Assembly: GCA_030612095.1 (NCBI GenBank)
Contig: JAUWOO010000006.1
Coordinates: 1-26,843 of the forward strand
Reading direction: 5' to 3'
Origin: Thermoplasmatota archaeon
GTDB lineage: Archaea; Thermoplasmatota; E2; DHVEG-1
Length of the DNA stretch: 26,843 bases
Positions 15,339 through 24,138 of this stretch are shown here, piece after piece. Under the pieces are notes generated by a model, which did not search any database, had not been told where the DNA came from, and saw nothing but the letters and a program-made list of their open reading frames with translations. Made by a program: the position numbers and the translations under genes. Position 1 is the first letter of the stretch; every line of letters starts with the position of its first letter.

Positions 15339-15887
15339 ATGATGGAAATAAAAGTGGAAAATATTGTAGCATCTACCGTGTTTGCAGAGAAATTGGATTT
15401 AGATATGATAGCACAATCACTAGAGGAAGCCGAATATGAACCCGAACAATTCCCTGGGTTGGTTTATAGATTAAAAAATCCGAAGACGGCCACACTTCTC
15501 TTTAGAAGCGGTAAGGCCAATTGCACTGGTGCAAAGAACATCGAGGACGTACGTAAAACTATTGATATAATAGCAGAGAAATTAAGAAAACTAGGTATGG
15601 ATATACACAAAAACCTGGATATAGTTGTTCAAAATATGGTGGCCATGGCAAATCTTAGGGGAGAGCTCAATCTTACGGAGGTAGCTACAGGCCTAGGTTT
15701 GGAAAATATTGAATATGAACCCGAACAATTCCCAGGGCTTGTTTATCGAATAAAGGAACCTAAAGTAGCTCTGCTGCTCTTCTCCTCAGGTAAAATAGTC
15801 TGTGCTGGTGCAAGAAGTACAGAAGACGCATCAACAGCAGTTGAAAAACTGTTTGAAGAGCTTAATTCTTTGGGACTTATTCACTAA
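15339..15887 (+). CDS. tbp: TATA-box-binding protein
   Basis: TBP recognises the promoter TATA box and recruits TFB and RNA polymerase. The 182-residue protein is the standard archaeal saddle built of two direct repeats of about 90 residues. Each contains the motif EYEPEQFPGLVYR followed by LLFRSGKANCTGAKN (first) or LLFSSGKIVCAGARS (second). The N-terminus IKVENIVASTVFAEKLDL is typical. Two adjacent ATG codons (15339 and 15342) are possible starts; GGATG upstream is a weak ribosome binding site. A stretch of 23 bases is identical between the two halves (15432-15454 and 15711-15733). The acidic C-terminal tail found in some archaeal TBPs is absent. This gene identifies the DNA as archaeal. 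Confidence 0.97.
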   Translation: MMEIKVENIVASTVFAEKLDLDMIAQSLEEAEYEPEQFPGLVYRLKNPKTATLLFRSGKANCTGAKNIEDVRKTIDIIAEKLRKLGMDIHKNLDIVVQNMVAMANLRGELNLTEVATGLGLENIEYEPEQFPGLVYRIKEPKVALLLFSSGKIVCAGARSTEDASTAVEKLFEELNSLGLIH

Positions 15888-16069
15888 ATATTCTCTTCTT
15901 CCATTTTAACCGTATGAAGATTCTACCTAAGAAATAGAACACAATTGTTTGGAGTGTTCTAATTTTTTGTTTTTCTACCCCTCCGTTGTAGTAATTTTAT
16001 GTAATAAAACCAGTTATCGATATCATTTTCTTTTTCTCTTTTCAACCCCATTGTCTCACCATGATAATG

Positions 16070-16113
16070 TTTGACATTAATTGTATATAAACATGCTGTG
16101 TGAAAATGTCAAA
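16070..16113. promoter_or_regulatory. Inverted repeat flanking a TATA-like box upstream of rtcB
   Basis: TTTGACATT (16070-16078) and AATGTCAAA (16105-16113) are perfect 9-bp inverted arms with TGTATATAAAC (16082-16092) between them. The repeat straddles a promoter-like box about 120 bp before rtcB, as an operator or looped repressor site would. The rest of the 325-bp intergenic region shows no ORF of note. Confidence 0.45.
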
Positions 16114-16169
16114 ATGGAAAAAAATAATTTTTCCAAGACAGAAAAACAAAGAGTTGTGCTTTTCTCAAG

Positions 16170-16180
16170 GCTTATAAATC
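16170..16180 (+). promoter_or_regulatory. TATA-like box proximal to rtcB
   Basis: GCTTATAAATC lies about 38 nt before the rtcB ATG. It would give a leader of about 10-15 nt; no Shine-Dalgarno sequence is seen, which suits a short-leader transcript. Confidence 0.5.
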
Positions 16181-16212
16181 ATTTTTTACATTAGGTTTAC
16201 TTGTGTTAGAAA

Positions 16213-17682
16213 ATGAAATGGAAAGGTCCTTTAAACAAAATTGATGATTATAGATATGAGATTCCTTCGAGTTATAAAGGAGAAAAAAACACTCTGAGGA
16301 TGCGGACTTCAGCTGTGATTTACGCAGATGAAAAAATGATTCCTTCAGTTTTAGCGGACAATGCCCCGGAACAAGCTGCAAATATGACGATGCTTCCAGG
16401 AATAGTTGGCAAGGCAATGGCTATGCCAGACATACATTGGGGATATGGTTTTCCCATTGGAGGTGTGGCTGCCACTGATGCTGAAAATGGTGTTATCTCT
16501 CCTGGTGGCGTAGGGTTCGACATCAACTGCGGTGTCAGACTTGTCAGAACCAATTTAAATTTGGACGACTTAGATGAGTGGAAAATAAAGAATTTAGTTG
16601 ACGAGATATTTAAAAATGTCCCTGCAGGCCTTGGTTCAAAGGCAAAAATCCGTCTCAATGCAAGAGAACTTGATGATGTCTTGAAAGTAGGTGCTCGTTG
16701 GGGTGTTGAACACGGATACGGTTGGGGTGAAGATGTCAAGTTTTTAGAAGAAAACGGATGTCTTGGATATGCTGACTTATCCACAATTTCAGGAAAGGCA
16801 AAGCAACGTGGCGCTTCGCAGCTTGGTTCCCTCGGAGCAGGAAATCACTTCATCGAATTGCAGAAAGTAGAAGAGATCTTTGAACCCGAGATAGCCAAGG
16901 TATTTGGTATAACTAACAAGGGACAAATAGTTGTTATGATTCATACAGGGTCCCGTGGATTTGGCCACCAAGTCTGTACAGATCATTTAAGGGTTTTAGA
17001 ACAAGCCGTTAGAAAATACAATATTTGGCTCCCAGACAGACAACTAGCATGCGCCCCTGTAAACTCGCCTGAAGGGCAAAATTACCTTAAGGCTATGGCA
17101 TGCGCAGCAAACTTCGCTTGGTGCAACAGACAAATGATAGTCCATTGGGTACGCGAGTCATTTGAGAAAATACTTGGTAGCAGCGCTGAGGATCTTGAAA
17201 TGAATATTATTTACGACGTCTGCCATAATATTGCCAAACTTGAAGAGCATGAGATAGATGGTAAGAAAAAAAAGGTGTATGTTCATAGGAAGGGTGCCAC
17301 ACGATCTTTTGGTCCAGGAAAAAAAGATATCCCATTAAAATATCGCGATGTTGGACAGCCGGTATTAATACCTGGAGATATGGGTACTGAGAGCTATCTA
17401 CTTCACGGCACAAAAAAAGCTGAAGAGACGTTTGGTTCTACATGTCATGGTGCTGGCCGTGTTTTATCCAGACATCAGGCTCTTAGGCAATGGCGTGGTG
17501 AGGATATCGTGAGACAACTTAAAAACAGAGGTATTTATGTTCACCCAGCAAGTTTCAAAGTTGCAGCCGAGGAGGCACCAGGCTCATATAAAAATATTAG
17601 AAATGTAGTTGATATTACACATGGAGCAGGAATATCCCGCAAAGTAGTGAAGTTTATTCCACTTGGAGTAGTAAAAGGGTAG
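16213..17682 (+). CDS. rtcB: RNA-splicing ligase RtcB
   Basis: RtcB is the GTP- and Mn-dependent ligase that joins 2',3'-cyclic phosphate and 5'-OH RNA ends, sealing tRNA exons after intron removal in archaea. The 489-residue protein carries the full metal and guanylate site: GFDINCGVR (Asp103, Cys106), GAGNHFIE (His212), HTGSRGFGH (His244), VCHNIA (His339), PGDMGTESY, and the guanylated His412 in CHGAGR. These match the Pyrococcus residues Cys98, His203, His234, His329 and His404. No intein is present, although RtcB is often an intein host. It heads a co-oriented run with the PAC2, phosphopantothenate and aspS genes. No archease gene lies nearby. Confidence 0.97.
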   Translation: MKWKGPLNKIDDYRYEIPSSYKGEKNTLRMRTSAVIYADEKMIPSVLADNAPEQAANMTMLPGIVGKAMAMPDIHWGYGFPIGGVAATDAENGVISPGGVGFDINCGVRLVRTNLNLDDLDEWKIKNLVDEIFKNVPAGLGSKAKIRLNARELDDVLKVGARWGVEHGYGWGEDVKFLEENGCLGYADLSTISGKAKQRGASQLGSLGAGNHFIELQKVEEIFEPEIAKVFGITNKGQIVVMIHTGSRGFGHQVCTDHLRVLEQAVRKYNIWLPDRQLACAPVNSPEGQNYLKAMACAANFAWCNRQMIVHWVRESFEKILGSSAEDLEMNIIYDVCHNIAKLEEHEIDGKKKKVYVHRKGATRSFGPGKKDIPLKYRDVGQPVLIPGDMGTESYLLHGTKKAEETFGSTCHGAGRVLSRHQALRQWRGEDIVRQLKNRGIYVHPASFKVAAEEAPGSYKNIRNVVDITHGAGISRKVVKFIPLGVVKG

Positions 17683-17733
17683 AGTTCCACCAATTAATTT
17701 TAAATCCTAGAAGCTGCATTAGGGTGCAGTTAG

Positions 17734-18504
17734 ATGGTGATGCAATTGAATGATGTTAAGATTATTAATTTTGAGGACGTAGATCTTCAAGGAGCGACCG
17801 TTATTGCAGGTTTCCCCTCCATAGGATTGGTTAGCACTATTGCTGCTAATTATTTAATAGACGCTTTGAATCTCAATCAAATAGGTTGTATGCAATCTTC
17901 TCATTTCCCTGCATTATCAGTTGTCCATACAGGTGAACCGCTATCTCCAGTTCGCATCTACGCGGGAGACAGGGCAACTGGGACTAAAATCGTTGTATTT
18001 GTTTCTGAGTTTAAACCAAAACCCCACCTTATAAATTCGATCTCAGATGCTATTATGAAATGGGCCACCGAAAAAAAATGCAAACTTCTTATATCACCTG
18101 AGGGAATGGTTGTCGAAGGAAAATCTTCAAAAGATGAAGGCGTATCTGACGCATATGCAATAGGATCAACTGACAGTGCTAGACGCATGTTAATATCAAA
18201 GAATATTGCACAATTCAAAAATGGCATTATAGCAGGTGTCTCAGGAGTTCTACTTAACATAGGCAAACAGTCAGATTTTGAAGTAATTTCGATTCTAACT
18301 GAGGCACATCCCAATTACCCCGATGCTAAAGCTGCAGCATCAGCTATAAACGTCATAGCTACAATAACAGATACAGAAATAAATGTGGCACCCCTCTACG
18401 AGGAATCAGAACGCATAGAGCAACAACTGCAGAAATTCCATAAGCAGGCAAAACCAATGGTGTCTGCAGCAGGTCAGGTACCCCAGCCAAACATGTATGG
18501 ATAA
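17734..18504 (+). CDS. PAC2-family protein (proteasome assembly chaperone-like)
   Basis: The 256-residue protein fits the archaeal PAC2 (COG2047-like) family, related to eukaryotic proteasome assembly chaperones, though roles in archaea are not well established. Visible marks are the N-terminal block ATVIAGFPSIGLVSTIAANY, then SPEGMVVEG (about 125-133), and GIIAGVSGVLLNIGK (about 168-182), with a helical C-terminus EESERIEQQLQKFHKQA. The start at 17734 has GGGTG about 7 nt upstream; an ATG two codons later is equally possible. It lies 51 bp after rtcB, probably co-transcribed. The PxMYG-like C-terminal end (QPNMYG) resembles other archaeal members. Confidence 0.88.
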   Translation: MVMQLNDVKIINFEDVDLQGATVIAGFPSIGLVSTIAANYLIDALNLNQIGCMQSSHFPALSVVHTGEPLSPVRIYAGDRATGTKIVVFVSEFKPKPHLINSISDAIMKWATEKKCKLLISPEGMVVEGKSSKDEGVSDAYAIGSTDSARRMLISKNIAQFKNGIIAGVSGVLLNIGKQSDFEVISILTEAHPNYPDAKAAASAINVIATITDTEINVAPLYEESERIEQQLQKFHKQAKPMVSAAGQVPQPNMYG

Positions 18505-18603
18505 TCCAAAATTGTCGCCTGGTGTTACATGATTCATTGAGGTCGTACAAGTCTAGATTTTATAACCAAGTTTAAAATAGATTGTGGCATTGCTTTTGAA
18601 ATT

Positions 18604-19353
18604 ATGGGGGAAATACCTGAAAGCCATCCACGTTATCTTTCTCTAAAAACCAGAGAAAAAATTTCACAGGCAATGAAAAAGGGCATTACCCATGAAACAG
18701 GTTTGATTGCCCATGGTCGGGGAGAAGCTTTTGATTATCTAATTGGTGAAAAAACCATATCATTTGCCGATGATGCAGAAAGAACTGCCGCAGCTGCATT
18801 ACTTATCGCCAAAAATCCGGTGATTTCCATCAATGGGAATGTCGTTGCCCTTGCCCCTAAGGAATGTATTAGTTTAGCTGGCCTCATTCCCGCAAAGCTT
18901 GAGGTCAATCTTTTTCATAGAACCGACATTCGCGTGGATAAAATTGTAAAAGAATTAAAAAATAATGGAGCAAAAGAGGTATACGGAAAGACAGCTGATG
19001 CAAGCATTCCAGACCTGGACCATGATAGAGGTTTATGCGACCAAGAGGGTATTTTTTCTGCTGATGTCGTACTTGTCCCCCTTGAAGATGGGGACAGGTG
19101 TCAAGCGTTAAGAAATATGGGAAAGACAGTTATTGCCATTGATCTAAATCCCATTTCCAGAACTGCAAGGACGGCAAACATAACAATTGTTGATAATGTT
19201 ACTAGAGCAATCCCAAATATTGAAAAATGGGTGAAAAAGTTAAAAAATAAAGAGGAAAAAGAACTTAAGGAAATGGTTCGATCTTGGGATAATGAAAAAA
19301 TGTTGGAGGAAACGTTGTCATTCATTTCAAAAAGACTAAATTCGTTGTTTTAA
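18604..19353 (+). CDS. 4-phosphopantoate--beta-alanine ligase (phosphopantothenate synthetase)
   Basis: This archaeal enzyme (DUF137 family) ligates 4-phosphopantoate and beta-alanine with ATP, making 4'-phosphopantothenate for CoA and replacing bacterial PanC. The 249-residue protein begins IPESHPRYLSLKTREKI, followed by GLIAHGRGEAFDYL, LFHRTDIRVDKIVKEL, and the signature NPISRTARTANITIVDNVTR near residues 196-215. Length fits the family. A TATA-like ATTTTATAAC at about 18555-18565 lies 40 nt before the ATG, so it may have its own promoter within the rtcB-PAC2-aspS run. aspS follows after 13 bp. Confidence 0.95.
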   Translation: MGEIPESHPRYLSLKTREKISQAMKKGITHETGLIAHGRGEAFDYLIGEKTISFADDAERTAAAALLIAKNPVISINGNVVALAPKECISLAGLIPAKLEVNLFHRTDIRVDKIVKELKNNGAKEVYGKTADASIPDLDHDRGLCDQEGIFSADVVLVPLEDGDRCQALRNMGKTVIAIDLNPISRTARTANITIVDNVTRAIPNIEKWVKKLKNKEEKELKEMVRSWDNEKMLEETLSFISKRLNSLF

Positions 19354-19366
19354 TTACAGGTGAAAT

Positions 19367-20674
19367 ATGGAATCATATAGAAGTCATTATTCAAAGGATG
19401 TTACAGAGAAAGATTATGGTAAACTGATCACTATTTCTGGTTGGGTTGAAGATATTCGCAATATTGGTTCTATTGCATTTATTATCATACGTGACAAAAA
19501 AGGGACTCTTCAAATCACAGCCCTTAAAAAGAAAAATCTGGAACTTTTTGAGAAGCTAGTTTCCATATCACGTGAGTCAGTCATAGCTGTGAAAGGACTT
19601 TGCAAGGCGAATGAAAAAGTGCGGAATGGTTACGAGGTTCTACCCGAAGAAGTAGAGATTTTATCTGTTGCAGAGACACCTTTACCTTTGGGTGTTGTCG
19701 ATAAGGTGGAGTCAGAGCTTGAAACTCGCTTAGACAACAGATTTATTGATCTAAGGAAGCAGAGGAATCAGGCGATTTTTAAAATAAGAAATGTCGTCGT
19801 TGCAGCAGTTCATGAGTTTTTAAGGGCACAGAACTTTATCGAGGTGCACACACCTAATATTATCGCCAGTTCTTCTGAAGGTGGTACCGATGTTTTTAGA
19901 ATCAAGTATTTTGAGAAGGAAGCTTTTTTGGCTCAATCCCCACAGTTATACAAACAGATGCTGATGGCAACTGGATTGGATAGAGTGTACGAAATTGCCT
20001 GGTACTTTAGAGCTGAAGAGCACAATACTCGTAGGCACCTAAATGAATCTACTGCCGTAGATCTCGAAATGGCGTTCATAAACGATGAAGAGGACATCAT
20101 GAAAATCTTGGAAGATCTTGTTTATAACATGTGGAAAAAAGCAAGCGAGTGTAAAGATGAACTTGATGTCTTAGGCGTAAATGTTGTTTTGCCGAAATTA
20201 CCGTTTAAACGGAACACTTATGATGACGTGATCAAAAAGTTGAATAACAAAGGCAGTGAGATAGCATGGGGGGATGATCTTGGTACCGAAGACGAAAAGC
20301 TTCTTGGCGAGATAATGAAGGACGAAGGTCATGAATTTTATTTTATCACCAAGTATCCATTAGATGCTAAACCATTTTATACAATGCCTGAAGGGGACAA
20401 ATATTCACGTGGTTTTGACTTAGAGTGTAAAGGTGTTGAACTTGCATCCGGTAGTCAGCGTATCCATGATGTGGAGTTGTTGAAAGAGAGATTAAAGACG
20501 TGCGATCTTAACCCCAAGGATTTTGAGTCATACCTTAAGGGATTTCGCTATGGTATGCCCCCACATGGTGGTTTTGGATTTGGTATTGAACGGTTTTTGA
20601 TGGAATTACTTGATATCAAAAATATCAGAGAATGTATCTTGTTTCCAAGGGATAGAACACGGTTGACGCCATAG
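19367..20674 (+). CDS. aspS: Aspartyl-tRNA synthetase, archaeal type
   Basis: A class II synthetase charging tRNA-Asp. The 435 residues comprise an N-terminal OB-fold anticodon domain (ITISGWVEDIRNIGSIAFII), then the catalytic core with motif 1 around QNFIEVHTPNIIASSSEGG, motif 2 FRAEEHNTRRHLNE, and motif 3 GFGFGIERFLMELL. Length and lack of the bacterial GAD insertion give the archaeal/eukaryotic type. AGGTGA lies 3 nt before the ATG. At the anticodon-domain position where non-discriminating archaeal enzymes tend to have Pro, this protein appears to have Arg (EKVRNGYEV), hinting at a discriminating enzyme; the alignment there is by eye. It follows the phosphopantothenate synthetase gene after 13 bp. 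Confidence 0.96.
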   Translation: MESYRSHYSKDVTEKDYGKLITISGWVEDIRNIGSIAFIIIRDKKGTLQITALKKKNLELFEKLVSISRESVIAVKGLCKANEKVRNGYEVLPEEVEILSVAETPLPLGVVDKVESELETRLDNRFIDLRKQRNQAIFKIRNVVVAAVHEFLRAQNFIEVHTPNIIASSSEGGTDVFRIKYFEKEAFLAQSPQLYKQMLMATGLDRVYEIAWYFRAEEHNTRRHLNESTAVDLEMAFINDEEDIMKILEDLVYNMWKKASECKDELDVLGVNVVLPKLPFKRNTYDDVIKKLNNKGSEIAWGDDLGTEDEKLLGEIMKDEGHEFYFITKYPLDAKPFYTMPEGDKYSRGFDLECKGVELASGSQRIHDVELLKERLKTCDLNPKDFESYLKGFRYGMPPHGGFGFGIERFLMELLDIKNIRECILFPRDRTRLTP

Positions 20675-20738
20675 TTTCTTTGAAGGCAGTCTGACCGGTA
20701 AAAATAGTAAATCGTTCCCACAAGAGGGAAAAAACGTA

Positions 20739-20809
20739 ATCGGTATTCTAGATATATAGTAGATATGAGTATTATATCAATTTATTAGGATAATTCGGCA
20801 ATTACCGAT
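20739..20809. repeat. Short inverted repeat downstream of aspS
   Basis: ATCGGTA (20739-20745) and TACCGAT (20803-20809) are perfect 7-bp inverted arms 57 bp apart in the region between aspS and the LuxE-like gene. A TATA-like GTATATAAATA follows at about 20826-20836, and GATTATAAG at about 20929-20937 lies close to the next start codon. The repeat may be a regulator site for the following operon; the evidence is weak. Confidence 0.3.
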
Positions 20810-20953
20810 ATTTTATAAGACAAAGTATATAAATATTGATATTCTTTCTCTATGCAATACAGGCAATGCGTAAATAACATAATCATTAAATAGGATGTTT
20901 ATTTTCGCTTAACAATCGTTTGCACCAGATTATAAGACCAAGGGGCATGAAAA

Positions 20954-22345
20954 ATGGAAAATACAAATGATAATGTTTTATCCAGACGAGCAGATGAATT
21001 ATTTGGCAGACCGCGTGAACAGTGGACGACCGTAGATGATATAATCTATGGATTACCCACCTATTACGATAATGTAGTCAATGAAACGGAAAAAATGGAG
21101 AAGATGCGATTCAAAGCAATCAAAGAATCGCTCAATCATCACTATGGAAAAAGCAAATTTTATAACCAATTATGTAAGGAATACGAATTCCGCCCAGATG
21201 ATATAAGGAATACGAAAGATTTGGAAAAAATTCCGATGCTCCCCGATACCTTCTTTAAAGAATATCCTGCAGAGAAACCAAAAGAAGTCTTTGAATGGCT
21301 CAACAGAATTTCTACTATCGGGCTAGGTAATTACAATTACGGAGGAAAAGATTTGCAGGGATTTTTAAGATGGGCACAAGATAGAATAGAAGGGCTTGTG
21401 AATCACTCTTCGGGGACAACTGGTCATTATAGCTTTATGTTCAGAGACAAAATCACCTTTCACCGTTTTTATTATGCACTTGTGAGATCTCTTGTAGAAC
21501 TCGCTCCACCAGATGGCGAGCCTCACTACGTCTACCCAGGATCACCAAATACTTTTCTCACAATCGGAAGATGGCTTGGAGAAATAGGTTATGTATTCAG
21601 TGAACCAAAGCGACATTTTCTCACAGATCGTGAAATCAGCATGTCTATTGCCCGGCTAATGTCTACCGGTCATGCCAAGAGCCTCAAAGAAAAATTCATA
21701 TTAAAGGCACTTAAAAAAGCAATGATAAAAGGCGAAGAAAAAATGTTGACTTTGCTAGAGGATCTTGATAAAACAGGAGAACAAATATACATGATTACTC
21801 CCCCTTTCCAACTTTATAGTATGATGCTAAAAATGAAGGAAAGAGGGATAAAACTTAATCTCGGCGAAAGCAACAGCCTTGTTTTAACTGGCGGTGGATG
21901 GAAAATCTTTGAAAGTAGAAAGATATCTGAACAAGAATTCGCATCAATGGTGGAAGACACATTGGGCATACCTCCAGAAAGATATATGGATATTTATGGG
22001 ATGTCTGAGATGAATGGGGTAGCGGTTTCCTGTGAAGGGCACTATAAGCACCTACATCCATGGATACATCCAATGGTCTTGGATGACAATCAAGGACATC
22101 TTGGATATGATGAATGGGGGCGGTTTGCATTCTTAGATCCAGTTGCAAATAGCTACCCTGGATATATCATCACTGGTGACCGAGTAAAACTGCTAGAAAG
22201 ATGCCCCGGCGGTGATAGACCTGGACGAGTATTGGAATCTGATATAACCAGAATGGCCGGTGCCGAAGCAAAAGGTTGTGCAAACCTCATGAGAGGGCTC
22301 ATGGCTGAAGAATTTAAGAAAGTCGAGCGAAAAAAAGGTAATTAG
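20954..22345 (+). CDS. LuxE-like acyl-protein synthetase / adenylate-forming enzyme
   Basis: The 463-residue protein belongs to the adenylate-forming superfamily, nearest in look to LuxE acyl-protein synthetases. It has the phosphate loop VNHSSGTTGHYS (about 149-160), LVLTGGGWKIFE (309-320, the GGGWK block typical of LuxE), DIYGMSEMNG (346-355) and the hinge motif YIITGDRVKLLE (404-415). A C-terminal GC at 441-442 fits the position where LuxE proteins carry an acyl-accepting cysteine. It would activate a carboxylate with ATP and pass it to a thiol; the substrate is unknown. No luciferase or reductase genes are nearby. It is separated by one base from the transglutaminase-fold gene, so the two are expected to work together. 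Confidence 0.82.
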   Translation: MENTNDNVLSRRADELFGRPREQWTTVDDIIYGLPTYYDNVVNETEKMEKMRFKAIKESLNHHYGKSKFYNQLCKEYEFRPDDIRNTKDLEKIPMLPDTFFKEYPAEKPKEVFEWLNRISTIGLGNYNYGGKDLQGFLRWAQDRIEGLVNHSSGTTGHYSFMFRDKITFHRFYYALVRSLVELAPPDGEPHYVYPGSPNTFLTIGRWLGEIGYVFSEPKRHFLTDREISMSIARLMSTGHAKSLKEKFILKALKKAMIKGEEKMLTLLEDLDKTGEQIYMITPPFQLYSMMLKMKERGIKLNLGESNSLVLTGGGWKIFESRKISEQEFASMVEDTLGIPPERYMDIYGMSEMNGVAVSCEGHYKHLHPWIHPMVLDDNQGHLGYDEWGRFAFLDPVANSYPGYIITGDRVKLLERCPGGDRPGRVLESDITRMAGAEAKGCANLMRGLMAEEFKKVERKKGN

Positions 22346-22346
22346 A

Positions 22347-23321
22347 ATGGGTCTCAGGGTGTGGAAAGAAAAAGGATACTTTTTTGATCTTGACTGGACA
22401 AGAACGTTTGGAAGATCAATACCATCACTCATCTTTCTATCTATTCGTCACCCATTGCTAGTAATGAATGCAAACAAAGGTACTCCAGATGGGCCGCAAA
22501 ATCTTCGGCCAAAAAAACTCCCTTATGAAATCCCAAAGTTCACAAAAGATATGAAACATTGCAATTCCAACGAAAGATACCTCCGGCCAACATTTCTGTG
22601 TGACCCCCTTGACCCAGACATAATAGCCATGGCAAATAAATTAGGGGCATATAAGAAATCAGATTGGGACTATGCCGAAAGCGTCTTCAAATTCGTGAAT
22701 AGTAGTATACGAATCGACTTTTCAAGTCCAAAAACAGCAGGGGAATGTCTTAGATGGGGACATGGAACCTGCATCGACAAACTGAATTTATTTATTGCCC
22801 TCTGCAGAGCAGCAGGTATTAAAGCACGCTACAGATTATACAGCCCACAAGGGATAGAAGCACTCTATAATCTTTATATGTCGGCTGATCCCCTTGTGCA
22901 AAAATGGGTAGATAACCTCAATTTTTTTGTTCTTCATGGAAGCGGCGAGTCATTGATAGATGGGAAATGGGCCATCAGTGATGTTTCCGCGGATTTTTAC
23001 CATGGTCCACCACAAAAGGTCCCGATTCCTCATTTCGGCGAGGATCCAGCTGATCTTTGGATCAAACCAGCCAAAGGTGTCTGGCAACCAGAGGGACTCC
23101 CACTAGGATTTAGATTTTTGGGAAGTTTACCCTTTTTGATGTTTAGCGGGACTGGTAGAGCAATCAATAAAAACATCAGAGCAAACTACGAAGAGGGATT
23201 GGAGATCCTAAAAACAATCAGCCTAGAAGAATACGACAAGGAAATCCGTAAAACATACAAGCCAAAGTGGCACGATTCCGCAAGGAAGGCAAGCAGAGTC
23301 TTGGACTCTTTAGGAAAATAA
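22347..23321 (+). CDS. Transglutaminase-fold protein
   Basis: The 324-residue protein has a transglutaminase-like core: catalytic Cys142 in RWGHGTCIDKLNLFIALCRA, followed by AAGIKARYRLYSP, then His197 in FFVLHGSG and Asp212 in GKWAISDVSADF, the Cys-His-Asp order of the fold. The N-terminal 85 residues and the C-terminal 100 are not assigned; there is no signal peptide or clear transmembrane segment, though SLIFLSIRHPLLVM (27-40) is hydrophobic. It starts one base after the LuxE-like gene, with AAAGGT as ribosome binding site inside that gene's end. Such folds act as cysteine proteases, amidases or acyltransferases; acting on a product of the LuxE-like enzyme is the inference from the coupling. 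Confidence 0.8.
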   Translation: MGLRVWKEKGYFFDLDWTRTFGRSIPSLIFLSIRHPLLVMNANKGTPDGPQNLRPKKLPYEIPKFTKDMKHCNSNERYLRPTFLCDPLDPDIIAMANKLGAYKKSDWDYAESVFKFVNSSIRIDFSSPKTAGECLRWGHGTCIDKLNLFIALCRAAGIKARYRLYSPQGIEALYNLYMSADPLVQKWVDNLNFFVLHGSGESLIDGKWAISDVSADFYHGPPQKVPIPHFGEDPADLWIKPAKGVWQPEGLPLGFRFLGSLPFLMFSGTGRAINKNIRANYEEGLEILKTISLEEYDKEIRKTYKPKWHDSARKASRVLDSLGK

Positions 23322-23613
23322 TTAGAAATCCAACTACTTAATAGATAGTTCGTACAATCCCTTTGGAAACGCAGAATGTAACTTGTGATTAATTGGTAAA
23401 AAAATTGTGATTTTGGAAAAATGGTAGTCTTGCAAGGAAATAGAACCGTGCCCCTCAATCCCTCTGACACCACCTCTAAATCAAAGACAGTTGATATGGA
23501 GTTATACAATATTGCAAAGATATTTTTTGGATGATGCCAAACATAAAAACAGCGGTTATTCCGATGTTGTTTAACTGCACCTTTTAGCAACTTAAGACCA
23601 GAAATAGTTTCAG

Positions 23614-23943
23614 CTATTTTTTAAGGGTTCCTACAACTTCTTTTCCAAAATCTGTGAGCTTGTATAATTTTATGTCCTTGCCACTGGTTGTCTGCTCAAC
23701 TATATTCAAGCTGAGAAGCGATTCATCCTCTCTATATCTAGATTCCATTCCTCTTATAGCCCCTATAACATTAGTAGGCGTAGTTTTAACATGATATGCT
23801 ATCTCAGAAGTATAACTACCACTAGGGCTTATCTCAAAAAGGTATTCAGCAATCTTTTTTCTAATGTTGCTTCTTCTTAGAGATCTTGTAATTAAAGGCC
23901 TCTTATCATCTCTGGAAAAATAATTATCATTGTCTTCTCGCAT
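23614..23943 (-). CDS. Archaeal winged-helix regulator
   Basis: This 109-residue protein begins with a polar arm, then a winged-helix DNA-binding domain: RRSNIRKKIAEYLFEISPSG, SYTSEIAYHVKTTPTNVIGA (turn and recognition helices), IRGMESRYREDESLLSLNIV, and a wing KLYKLTDFGKEVV. I recall this layout from small archaeal HTH proteins common in methanogens and relatives; no ligand domain is fused. GAGAGG lies a few nt before the ATG. It is divergent from the small gene at 24139, and convergent to the transglutaminase gene. Target genes are unknown; a role at the neighbouring promoter is possible. Confidence 0.85.
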   Translation of the reverse strand: MREDNDNYFSRDDKRPLITRSLRRSNIRKKIAEYLFEISPSGSYTSEIAYHVKTTPTNVIGAIRGMESRYREDESLLSLNIVEQTTSGKDIKLYKLTDFGKEVVGTLKK

Positions 23944-24138
23944 CCCATCCTCTCACTTTCCAAAAGTGGAATCTTATTTCCCATTAATAAGTTAATCGAT
24001 TATTTTCGTGATTTATTTTGAAAAAATTCACATATAAAAATGATAGAAAAGTTTAATTTAGTCTTCCATATTATACCGGGCAATGGGATGTATAACTGTC
24101 TTTGTAAAATACATTATCATGTAGTAGGAGGAAAAAAG

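Noticed and set aside
16213..17682. Intein in rtcB
   Set aside because: The gene has normal length and the conserved blocks are uninterrupted.
23186..23590. 134-codon minus-strand ORF across the transglutaminase gene end
   Set aside because: Half lies antisense to the real gene and the composition is not protein-like; no ribosome binding site.
23322..23613. Possible tRNA or structured RNA between the transglutaminase and regulator genes
   Set aside because: A GC-richer patch was seen at about 23446-23475, but no cloverleaf, T-loop or paired stems could be formed.
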